Below the pieces are notes generated by a model that searched no databases, had not been told where the DNA came from, and worked only from the letters and a program-made list of their open reading frames with translations. A DNA stretch of 7,304 nt, taken from Rhizobiaceae bacterium (GTDB lineage Bacteria; Pseudomonadota; Alphaproteobacteria; Rhizobiales; Rhizobiaceae). The stretch spans positions 1 through 7,304 of the forward strand of contig JAJFMR010000220.1 in the NCBI GenBank assembly GCA_020696915.1, written 5' to 3'. How positions within the stretch are numbered: position 1 is the stretch's first letter; each line of letters opens with the position of its first letter. The position numbers and the translations under genes are program-made. Positions 1 to 5,671 of this stretch are shown piece after piece.

Positions 1-434
1 CGCCCGTCGCCGTCGGTGTCGAGCAGAGCTGTCTTGGCCGGATCGCCGAGATCGGCAACGTCCTTGATGCCGGCACTGGCAGCCTCTGCCGTCGCGCACA
101 GGCCCTGCCACGCGGGGACCCCGCGATGGCCGAGCACGACACTCTTCGTGCCCTCGACTCCATAGCGCTTCACCAAATCCTCGAAGTTGGGTCGCCACAC
201 CTCGGGAACGACATCGATCTCGCCGGACTCCATGCCGGCGAAGGCGAGCATGGTCCCAAGCTCCCTCACCTCCGCCTGGAGGCCGAACTTCTCCTCGATC
301 GCAAACTTGAGAATGTTCGCCCCGGCCTGCCCGGAGGGCCAGTTCGGCATCGCGATGACAAGATCGGCCGCGGCTGCAGAGACCGTAAAAGTCAGGACCG
401 AGGCTGCCGCAATGAGCATCCGTCGCAAAATCAT
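1..434 (-). CDS. Glycine-betaine/proline-betaine-type ABC transporter substrate-binding protein (OpuAC/ProX family), 3' end outside window
   Basis: Periplasmic solute-binding protein that would deliver a quaternary amine such as glycine betaine to an ABC importer for osmoprotection or nutrition. I translated the minus strand from ATG 434-432; 144 codons are visible before the window edge. Residues 1-23 form a signal peptide (RR, hydrophobic core, small residues ending AAAA before Asp24). The mature part opens with MPNWPSG (29-35). It then carries GEIDVVPEVWRPN (71-83), the 'G-x-x-D-V-x-x-E-x-W-x-P-N' signature of OpuAC proteins, with Trp32, Trp80 and Trp109 as possible aromatic-cage residues. 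The visible end, DTDGDG, matches the Asp/Gly-rich segment seen in ProX-type proteins. A GAGGA ribosome site lies at 445-441, six bases before the start. Permease and ATPase genes would be expected beyond the left edge but cannot be seen. The family is fairly secure; the exact substrate is inference. Confidence 0.85.
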   Translation of the reverse strand, partial: MILRRMLIAAASVLTFTVSAAAADLVIAMPNWPSGQAGANILKFAIEEKFGLQAEVRELGTMLAFAGMESGEIDVVPEVWRPNFEDLVKRYGVEGTKSVVLGHRGVPAWQGLCATAEAASAGIKDVADLGDPAKTALLDTDGDG

Positions 435-460
435 ATCGCATCCTCGTTCGTCTGTTTTGG

Positions 461-525
461 CGGTGCACCGAGGCGCCCGAAAAAGGGCTTGCGCTACGCT
501 TCTCCCGATGTCGTCAGGGTATCGG
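461..525 (-). promoter_or_regulatory. Hairpin-rich leader upstream of the betaine-binding-protein gene
   Basis: Three inverted repeats lie within 100 bases of the binding-protein start. They are a perfect 10-base palindrome CGGTGCACCG (461-470), GCCC/GGGC around a six-base loop (475-488), and CCGAT/ATCGG around an 11-base spacer (505-525). They could be an operator for a regulator or structure in the 5' leader. No known riboswitch consensus was recognised and no clean -35/-10 pair could be chosen, so the function is open. Confidence 0.25.
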
Positions 526-728
526 TGAAAAGCTAGTCCGAAACTGACGCAAGCGAAATTGGCCCTAAGGGCAATAGGCACGCAGGACAATCCGCAGACA
601 TCCCCAGATCCGGCCAAGCTTTACGACGGGAAGCCGTCACCGTTTCTCATCAATCGTGAGGCGATCGTTCCGGTCGCCGCAGCCGCTCTGATTTTGCTCA
701 TTGTCGCGGGCGTCGTTCAGCTCCCGGT

Positions 729-777
729 AAAAAAAAATGATAGGCATCGGGAAGCACTTTGCTGCTTGTTTGATGCC
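729..777 (-). terminator. Candidate Rho-independent terminator (minus strand) of the small RNA
   Basis: On the minus strand a two-part hairpin (six-pair outer stem GGCATC/GATGCC, then an internal loop and a five-pair stem AAGCA/TGCTT with a six-base loop) precedes TATCA and an uninterrupted run of nine T. The five-base spacer before the T-run is longer than ideal, which lowers confidence slightly. No annotated minus-strand gene ends here, so the signal needs its own transcript. Confidence 0.45.
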
Positions 778-863
778 GCGGCTCCAATCCGGAAATTTGG
801 GAAAACCCTGGCTGGTTCGAGGGTCATCAGGATCGGCGGCGACGGACCTTGGCAAGCCGGAAA
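729..863 (-). ncRNA. Candidate structured small RNA with its own promoter and intrinsic terminator
   Basis: A minus-strand transcription unit of about 135 nt is suggested by three independent signals. The first is a promoter, CTTGGG (898-893), 17 bases, TATACA (875-870). The second is a long-range closing helix: GCGGCU (868-863) pairs with AGCCGC (783-778), continued by UCCGG (861-857) with CCGGA (792-788). The third is a terminal hairpin, GGCAUC (777-772) with GAUGCC (748-743) and an inner AAGCA/UGCUU stem (767-763 with 756-752), followed five bases later by nine U (737-729). No convincing protein is encoded and there is no tRNA-type fold. It resembles a rod-like regulatory RNA but I do not recognise its family. 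Alternatively it could be a long leader and attenuator of the downstream betaine-binding gene, whose start lies 295 bases further on. The start near 863 is inferred from the -10 position. Confidence 0.4.
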
Positions 864-877
864 GCCGCTTGTATAGA
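848..877 (+). promoter_or_regulatory. Sigma-70-type promoter of ndk
   Basis: CTTGGC (848-853) and GTATAG (871-876) are separated by 17 bases; using TATAGA (872-877) the spacing is 18. This fits the rhizobial housekeeping consensus (CTTGAC-N17-CTATAT). The predicted start near 883 leaves a leader of about 24 bases to the ndk ATG. Confidence 0.6.
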
Positions 878-898
878 GCCGCCACCAACCAGCCCAAG
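870..898 (-). promoter_or_regulatory. Divergent minus-strand promoter sharing the ndk -10
   Basis: On the minus strand CTTGGG (898-893) and TATACA (875-870) are separated by 17 bases. The plus-strand TGTATAG (870-876) reads CTATACA on the other strand, so one AT-rich box can serve as -10 in both directions. It points at the small-RNA candidate and, further on, at the betaine-binding-protein gene. The -35 overlaps the ndk ribosome binding site. Confidence 0.45.
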
Positions 899-906
899 GA
901 TCAGAC

Positions 907-1329
907 ATGGCGATCGAACGCACCTTCTCGATGATCAAGCCGGATGCGACGCGCCGCAACCTGACCGGAGCCATCACCAAGATGCTCGAGGACGCCGGCC
1001 TCCGGGTGGTCGCGGCGCGGCGCGTCTGGATGAGCCGCCGCGAGGCTGAGGGTTTCTACGCCGTTCACAAGGAGCGGCCGTTCTTCGGCGAACTGGTCGA
1101 GTTCATGTCGTCGGCCCCGGCCGTCGTCCAGGTGCTCGAGGGCGAGAACGCGATCGCCAGGAACCGCGATGTAATGGGGGCGACCAATCCGGCCAACGCC
1201 GCCGAGGGCACGATCCGCAAGGTGCACGCGCTGTCAATCGGCGAAAATTCGGTGCACGGTTCCGACGCGCCGGAAACTGCCGCCCAGGAAATCAGGTACT
1301 GGTTCTCGGACACGGAGATCGTCGGCTAG
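907..1329 (+). CDS. ndk: Nucleoside-diphosphate kinase
   Basis: Cytoplasmic enzyme that transfers the gamma-phosphate of ATP to NDPs and dNDPs through a phosphohistidine, keeping nucleoside triphosphate pools balanced. The 140-residue protein has the normal bacterial length. It begins with the typical ERTFSMIKPDA segment (Lys11 binds phosphate) and carries the active-site signature NSVHGSD (114-120) with catalytic His117. Further family blocks are GPF-like RPFFGELV (57-64), the nucleotide-binding RNRDVMGATNP (85-95) and GTIRKVHA (101-108), a form common in rhizobia. The start is fixed by AAGGA at 896-900, six bases before the ATG. It has its own promoter and is transcribed towards moaE, so it is monocistronic in this window. 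Identification is essentially certain. Confidence 0.98.
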   Translation: MAIERTFSMIKPDATRRNLTGAITKMLEDAGLRVVAARRVWMSRREAEGFYAVHKERPFFGELVEFMSSAPAVVQVLEGENAIARNRDVMGATNPANAAEGTIRKVHALSIGENSVHGSDAPETAAQEIRYWFSDTEIVG

Positions 1330-1362
1330 GCCGGCAAGGCGTCCCGCGTCTCCGCGTCAGGC

Positions 1363-1378
1363 ATGGCTGGCGAGCCAT
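1363..1378. terminator. Hairpin between convergent ndk and moaE, possible bidirectional terminator
   Basis: ATGGCT and AGCCAT form a perfect six-pair stem with a four-base loop, located in the 74-base gap between the ndk and moaE stop codons. There is no T-tract on either side, so it may only be a weak terminator or transcript-end stabiliser. Confidence 0.3.
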
Positions 1379-1403
1379 AGGCGCGTCATTCGACGCCGCA
1401 TCG

Positions 1404-1877
1404 TCAGCGCCTCCGCCACCGAAGCGCCGCCTGGTCGTCGGCTTCCCTGGCGTCCACCCAGCTGCCTTCGAACCCGTCGGCGCGATGCTCCTTCTTCCAG
1501 AAGGGAGCACGCGACTTCAGGAAATCCATCAGGAAACTCGCCGCCTCGAAGGCGGCCTGCCTATGTGTCGACGCGGCAACGACGAGAACGATGTCGTCGC
1601 CTGGCGGGATCATTCCATGCCGGTGAATTGCGGTCAGTCCGAGCAATGGCCAACGCCGCATCGCCTCGGCGGCAATCCTGCAGATTTCGGCTTCGGCCAT
1701 CCCCGGATAATGCTCGAGCTCGAGTGCGGCAAGCCTGCCGCCCTCGTCGCGGCAGAGTCCCGTGAAAGTCACCACGGCGCCGACGTCGGCATTGCCTTCG
1801 GTCAGGCGCGCAATCTCCGCGGCCACGTCGAAATCCTCGGCCTGGATGCGAATGACCGGCACGGGCGCCGCCGTCAT
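1404..1877 (-). CDS. moaE: Molybdopterin synthase catalytic (large) subunit MoaE
   Basis: Catalytic subunit of molybdopterin synthase. Two MoaE and two MoaD convert cyclic pyranopterin monophosphate to molybdopterin by inserting two sulfurs carried on the MoaD C terminus. The 157-residue protein has the family blocks GAVVTFTGLCRDE (33-45), LELEHYPGM (52-60), IHRHG (84-88), VVAASTHRQAAF (99-110) and LKSRAPFWKKE (120-130). Lys121 and Lys128 correspond to the two active-site lysines of E. coli MoaE (Lys119, Lys126). The ATG lies six bases after the moaD stop, and GGGGGA at the end of moaD supplies the ribosome site about nine bases upstream, so the two are very probably co-translated. It is the last gene of the minus-strand run and converges on ndk. 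The C-terminal tail is Arg-rich (RWRRR). Confidence 0.97.
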   Translation of the reverse strand: MTAAPVPVIRIQAEDFDVAAEIARLTEGNADVGAVVTFTGLCRDEGGRLAALELEHYPGMAEAEICRIAAEAMRRWPLLGLTAIHRHGMIPPGDDIVLVVAASTHRQAAFEAASFLMDFLKSRAPFWKKEHRADGFEGSWVDAREADDQAALRWRRR

Positions 1878-1883
1878 TGCCGC

Positions 1884-2138
1884 TCATCCCCCGGTCATCG
1901 GCGGGAACAGCGCGATCTCGCGCGCGCCGCCGATGGCGTCGCCATGCCCGACATGTTCCTTGTCGATGGCCACGCGGATTACTTCCGGCCGCAGGAGCGC
2001 GCTCTCGTATTCCTCGCCGCGACCCCGCAACCAGGAGAGAAGGTCGGCCAGGGTTTCGATGCCGGCCGGCAGCGAAACGTTCTCTTCCGACTTGCCGATG
2101 CGCTCGCGCACCCAGGCGAAATAGACGAGCTTCGTCAT
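1884..2138 (-). CDS. moaD: Molybdopterin synthase sulfur-carrier (small) subunit MoaD
   Basis: Ubiquitin-like sulfur carrier of molybdopterin synthase. Its C-terminal Gly-Gly is adenylylated by a MoeB-type enzyme and converted to the thiocarboxylate that donates sulfur to the pterin in MoaE. The 84-residue protein starts MTKLVYFAWVRERIG, has the typical PEVIRVAIDKE strand, and ends IALFPPMTGG, with the diagnostic FPPxxGG tail. ATG 2138 is preferred because GGA of GGACGA sits nine bases upstream. An alternative ATG at 2144-2142 overlaps the pgsA stop in an ATGA quartet and would add two residues (MI). Translational coupling to pgsA is likely either way. It lies directly before moaE. Confidence 0.95.
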   Translation of the reverse strand: MTKLVYFAWVRERIGKSEENVSLPAGIETLADLLSWLRGRGEEYESALLRPEVIRVAIDKEHVGHGDAIGGAREIALFPPMTGG

Positions 2139-2140
2139 GA

Positions 2141-2731
2141 TCATTCGTCCATGATATGCTTCACGCCGGCCCGGAAATAGTCGTAGCCAGTATAAAGCGT
2201 CACGATTGCCGCGATCCACAGCAGGACCAGCCCGAGCTGGGTCGTGTAGGGAACGATCTTGTCGCCGGCCGGCCCGACCAGCAAAATCGCGATGGCGATC
2301 ATCTGGATGGTGGTCTTCCACTTGGCCAGTTGTGTAACCGGGACGCTGACCTTGAGCGCCGCCAGATATTCGCGCAGGCCCGACACCAGGATCTCCCGGC
2401 ACAGGATGATGATGGCCGCCCACAGCGACCATCCCGCGATCGTGCGGTCCGTATCGGCGGCGAGCAGAAGCAGGCAGGTCGAGACCAGGAGCTTGTCGGC
2501 GATCGGGTCGAGCATGCGGCCGATATTGGACGTCTGCTTCCAGACCCGGGCAAAGTAGCCGTCGAAATAATCGGTGATGCTGGCTGCGATGAAAACGAAC
2601 AGCGCGGACCAGCGCGCGAAATCGCTCGACTGGAGGCGGCCTTCCAGGAAGAAGCAAAGCACGACGAGCGGTACGGCAAGGATGCGCGCGTAGGTCAGTA
2701 TGTTGGGCAGATTGAACGTGTGCTTTGCCAT
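2141..2731 (-). CDS. pgsA: CDP-diacylglycerol-glycerol-3-phosphate 3-phosphatidyltransferase
   Basis: Inner-membrane enzyme that makes phosphatidylglycerol phosphate from CDP-diacylglycerol and glycerol 3-phosphate, the committed step to phosphatidylglycerol and cardiolipin. The 196-residue protein begins with the family start NLPNILTYARI (7-17). It contains the full CDP-alcohol phosphotransferase signature D-x2-DG-x2-AR-x8-G-x3-D-x3-D, with Asp54, Asp57, Asp75 and Asp79 as metal and catalytic residues. Hydrophobic segments near 15-29, 42-52, 84-92, 102-114, 143-154 and 166-180 fit the six-helix topology. The ATG at 2731 is chosen because homologues start a few residues before NLPN. An in-frame ATG at 2800 would add 23 polar, Arg-rich residues and is unlikely. 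Its stop overlaps the alternative moaD start. A 90-base gap separates it from uvrC, so it may have an additional promoter. Confidence 0.96.
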   Translation of the reverse strand: MAKHTFNLPNILTYARILAVPLVVLCFFLEGRLQSSDFARWSALFVFIAASITDYFDGYFARVWKQTSNIGRMLDPIADKLLVSTCLLLLAADTDRTIAGWSLWAAIIILCREILVSGLREYLAALKVSVPVTQLAKWKTTIQMIAIAILLVGPAGDKIVPYTTQLGLVLLWIAAIVTLYTGYDYFRAGVKHIMDE

Positions 2732-2761
2732 TTTTGGAAATCGTCTCTTTCTCGATCGTAC

Positions 2762-2790
2762 TGAAATCAGAAGCGGGCACTGCCGGTCAA
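2762..2790 (-). promoter_or_regulatory. Possible internal promoter for pgsA-moaD-moaE
   Basis: In the 90-base uvrC-pgsA gap the minus strand has TTGACC (2790-2785), a 17-base spacer and ATTTCA (2767-2762). The -35 is good, the -10 weak. No terminator hairpin follows uvrC, so read-through from uvrC may be enough. Confidence 0.22.
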
Positions 2791-2821
2791 TGCGGCCCAT
2801 CGATGCTGCCTCCGGGACGCC

Positions 2822-4909
2822 CTAATTCTCGTGAAAATGGTCGTAGACCTTGCGCGCGACCGACGCCGAGATGCCTTCCACCGAAAGCAGGTCCTCCATC
2901 GCCGCGCTGCGCACCGCCTTTGCCGTGCCGAAATGCATCAGCAGCGCGCGCTTGCGTTGCGGGCCGACACCGCTGATCTCGTCGAGCGGATTGGCAGTCA
3001 TGTCCTTCCTGCGCCTGATCCGGTGCGAGCCGATCGCGAAGCGATGCGCCTCGTCCCGCAACCGCTGCACGAAATAGAGCACGGGATCACGCACCGGCAG
3101 AGAGAAGGGCGGCCTGCCCTGCATGAAGAAGCGTTCACGGCCTGCCTCCCGGTCCTGTCCCTTGGCGACGCCGATCGCCACGATGCGGTCCTCGATGCCA
3201 AGCTCCCCCAAGATAGACCGGACCGCGCTCAACTGACCCTGACCGCCGTCGATCAGGATGACATCCGGCCAGGTGGGGAAAGCCTGAAGCCCGTCTTCCT
3301 CGTCTTCGCCGGCGGCGGCGTCGGTAACCTGGCCACGTTCCCGGATCAGCCGCGAGAAGCGGCGGGCAATGACTTCACGCATCATTCCGAAATCGTCGCC
3401 GGGCGCGATGTCAGTGGAGCGAATGTTGAACTTCCGGTACTGGTTCTTCACGAAGCCCTCGGGACCCGAGACGATCATGGCACCGACGGCGGCGGTCCCC
3501 ATGATATGGGAATTGTCATAGACTTCGATGCGCCGCGGCGGCTTGTCGAGGCCGAAGGTCTCGGAAAGTCCGGCGAGCAGCCGGGCCTGCGTCGACGTTT
3601 CGGCCAACCTTCGGCCGAGCGCCTCCCGGGCATTCTGCACGGCATGCTCGACCAGGCCCTTTTTCTCGCCGCGCTGCGGAACCAGGATCGTCACGCGGTG
3701 GCCGGCGCGGGTCGCCAAGGCTGCGGCGAGGAGTTCCTGCTCCTGCACGGGATGCGAAAGCAGCAGGCTGCGCGGGCATGGCTTGTCGTCATAGAATTGC
3801 GCCAGGAACGATGACAGAACCTCCGATGCATCGAGGGCCGGATCGGCTTTCGGGAAATAGGCGCGGTTGCCCCAGTTCTGGCCGGTGCGGAAAAAGAACA
3901 CCTGGATGCAGGTCTGGCCGCCCTCCTGGTGGATGGCGAACACGTCCGCCTCCTCAAGCCCTTGAGGATTGATGCCCTGGTGGCTCTGGACGTGCGACAG
4001 CGCGGCAAGCCGGTCCCGATAGATGGCGGCGCGCTCGAAATCGAGGTCCTCGGCGGCTTGTTGCATCTGCGCCGAGATCTCGGTCTTGACCTTCTGGCTG
4101 CGCCCGGACAGGAAACCCCGGGCGTCCTCTACGAGGCCGGCATAGGCGCCGGCCGAAATCTCGCCGGTGCATGGAGCGGAGCAGCGCTTGATCTGGTAGA
4201 GCAGGCATGGCCGCGTCCGGCTTTCGAATGCGGAATCCGTGCAGGTTCTCAGCAGGAACGCCCGCTGCAGCGAGTTGATCGTGCGGCCGACCGCTCCCGC
4301 CGATGCAAACGGCCCGAAATAGTCGCCCCTGCGCGAGCGCGCGCCGCGATGCTTGAATATGCCGGGAGACGGGTGGTCCCCCGTCAAAAGGATATAGGGG
4401 AAGGATTTGTCGTCCCGCATCAGCACGTTGAAGCGGGGCCGCAGCCGTTTGATGAGGTTGGCTTCGAGAAGCAGCGCCTCGATCTCGGTGCGGGTCACGA
4501 CGAATTCCATCGTCGACGTTTCGCGAACCATGCGGCCGATGCGGGCGGTGTGAAATCGCCCTTGCGCATAGTTGGTCACCCGCTTGCGCAGGCTCCGCGC
4601 CTTGCCGACATAAAGCACGTCGCCGGCGGCGTTCATCATGCGGTAGACGCCCGGTCCGTTGGGCAGGCGCCGGACCAGCGTCCTGATCACCTCGGCACCA
4701 AGCTTGCCGTCCGCATCGCCAGGGTGCGCCGTCCAGTCGATGGCGGTAAAGGGAAGATCCGGGCCGGCTGGAAGCACAGGCGCCTGCTCGGCAGCCAGTT
4801 CCTCGTCCTCGGTCTCGTCATCGGCGATGAAGCCGGCGATGTCGTCGCCAGCCTCGGCCCGGCCGCGGGCGAGGCGGGCGGGTCTGCCGTTCTTGTGTTC
4901 CGGGTTCAT
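2822..4909 (-). CDS. uvrC: Excinuclease ABC subunit C
   Basis: Incision nuclease of nucleotide-excision repair; with UvrB it cuts DNA on both sides of a lesion. The 695-residue protein starts with a roughly 75-residue polar, acidic extension (DDETEDEE near 30-37). A GIY-YIG domain follows (about 85-165: GPGVY, LYVGKA, catalytic Glu149). Next is a cysteine set Cys223, Cys235, Cys243, Cys247, whose spacing matches that reported for the [4Fe-4S] cluster of E. coli UvrC. Then come a UVR motif for UvrB contact (about 275-308), the RNase H-like nuclease (Asp465 in VYDNSH, Asp554 in ILIDGGQGQL, His622 in DEAHRFAI) and C-terminal tandem helix-hairpin-helix motifs (642-692). All key residues are present. 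The ATG overlaps the stop of the upstream SDR gene in an ATGA quartet, so translation is probably coupled. The N-terminal extension makes it longer than the roughly 610 residues of E. coli; such extensions are usual in this order. Confidence 0.98.
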   Translation of the reverse strand: MNPEHKNGRPARLARGRAEAGDDIAGFIADDETEDEELAAEQAPVLPAGPDLPFTAIDWTAHPGDADGKLGAEVIRTLVRRLPNGPGVYRMMNAAGDVLYVGKARSLRKRVTNYAQGRFHTARIGRMVRETSTMEFVVTRTEIEALLLEANLIKRLRPRFNVLMRDDKSFPYILLTGDHPSPGIFKHRGARSRRGDYFGPFASAGAVGRTINSLQRAFLLRTCTDSAFESRTRPCLLYQIKRCSAPCTGEISAGAYAGLVEDARGFLSGRSQKVKTEISAQMQQAAEDLDFERAAIYRDRLAALSHVQSHQGINPQGLEEADVFAIHQEGGQTCIQVFFFRTGQNWGNRAYFPKADPALDASEVLSSFLAQFYDDKPCPRSLLLSHPVQEQELLAAALATRAGHRVTILVPQRGEKKGLVEHAVQNAREALGRRLAETSTQARLLAGLSETFGLDKPPRRIEVYDNSHIMGTAAVGAMIVSGPEGFVKNQYRKFNIRSTDIAPGDDFGMMREVIARRFSRLIRERGQVTDAAAGEDEEDGLQAFPTWPDVILIDGGQGQLSAVRSILGELGIEDRIVAIGVAKGQDREAGRERFFMQGRPPFSLPVRDPVLYFVQRLRDEAHRFAIGSHRIRRRKDMTANPLDEISGVGPQRKRALLMHFGTAKAVRSAAMEDLLSVEGISASVARKVYDHFHEN

Positions 4910-5671
4910 TCCACCATGCCTGTCACATCGGGCGTCTGCCAGGCAAGATGCTGCCCGCCGTCGAGCGCAATCATCTGACCGGTCACCGCGTGGGCGCCAT
5001 GGAGATAGCGGATCGTGCGTCCGAACTCCGACAGATCCGGGCCCCGCTTCAAAAGCAGTCCGTCGACCTGTGCCGTGAAATCCGCTTCCCGCTGCCGCGC
5101 GTTCGCGATGGTCGGACCTGGTCCAATCGCATTCACCCGTATGCGGGGGGCCAGCGCCATAGCCATGGTCTGCGTCGCGGTCCAGAGCGCCGCCTTGGAG
5201 AGCGAATAGGAAAAATACTGGGGCGTCGGCTTCCAGACGCGCTGGTCGATCATGTTGACGATCAGCCCGTCTACACCATCCGGCAGGGAGGCCGCAAAGC
5301 GGCGCGTCAGCACCGCAGGCGCCTTCACGTGGATCGCGAAATGCCGATCCCAGGTGCGTTCGTCGAAGTCGAGGACCCCGTCGTCGGCGAAGATCGAGGC
5401 ATTGTTGACGAGCACCCCGAGCGGACCATCCAATGCATCCACCGCCCCGTTCACCAGCCGCTCCGCCGCGGTCATGGAGGTGAGGTCGGCCCGCAGCACC
5501 ACGGCGCGTCCGCCCGAGGAGACGATCCGCTCGGCAAGACGCGGCATCGCGATGCGAGTCGTTGCAATGGATCGCAACAGCAAAGCCATGTGCGGACAGA
5601 TCTTCGACGATCGCTTTTCCTATTCGTCTGGCGCCGCCTGTCACCAACGCCGTCCTGAGGGCATCAGCCAT
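4906..5671 (-). pseudogene. Short-chain dehydrogenase, pteridine reductase/FolM-like, frameshifted near codon 44
   Basis: NAD(P)H-dependent reductase of the SDR superfamily, most like dihydromonapterin reductase FolM and pteridine reductase PTR1, which reduce pterins to tetrahydro forms. From ATG 5671 (GGAG nine bases upstream) the frame encodes LVTGGARRIG (9-18, the TGxxxRxG cofactor motif) up to IHCNDSHRDAA. The rest of the protein continues in another frame: LAERIVSSGG, then DLT, NNAS, IHVKAP, Asp143, Tyr156 and Lys160 (numbering after repair), ending VTGQMIALDGGQHL. The span is 766 bases, not a multiple of three. Adding a CG pair at the CGCG run (5540-5543) restores DAARLAERI and a normal 255-residue protein. 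Asp143 with Tyr156 thirteen residues later replaces the usual Ser-Tyr-Lys, as in PTR1 and FolM. The 3' portion stays open from an internal ATG at 5589, with no evident ribosome site. It heads the uvrC transcription unit. The frameshift may be real or a sequencing error. Confidence 0.85.

Noticed and set aside
804..832. GGTTCGA block (plus strand) resembling a tRNA T-loop
   Set aside because: No acceptor, D or anticodon arm can be folded around it on either strand.
559..876. Plus-strand open frame of 105 codons with a possible membrane segment (VPVAAAALILLIVAGVV)
   Set aside because: It has only a TTG start, no ribosome site and no recognisable family. Its second half overlaps the small-RNA candidate and ndk promoter antisense. 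It could be a decayed membrane-protein fragment, but nothing supports a real gene.
637..897. Minus-strand open frame of 86 codons upstream of the betaine-binding gene
   Set aside because: Its start lies inside the -35/-10 region on that strand, and the frame runs straight through the hairpin and T9. Composition is not protein-like.
2141..2800. Longer pgsA start at 2800, adding 23 residues
   Set aside because: The added stretch is polar and Arg-rich, unlike family members, which begin a few residues before NLPN.
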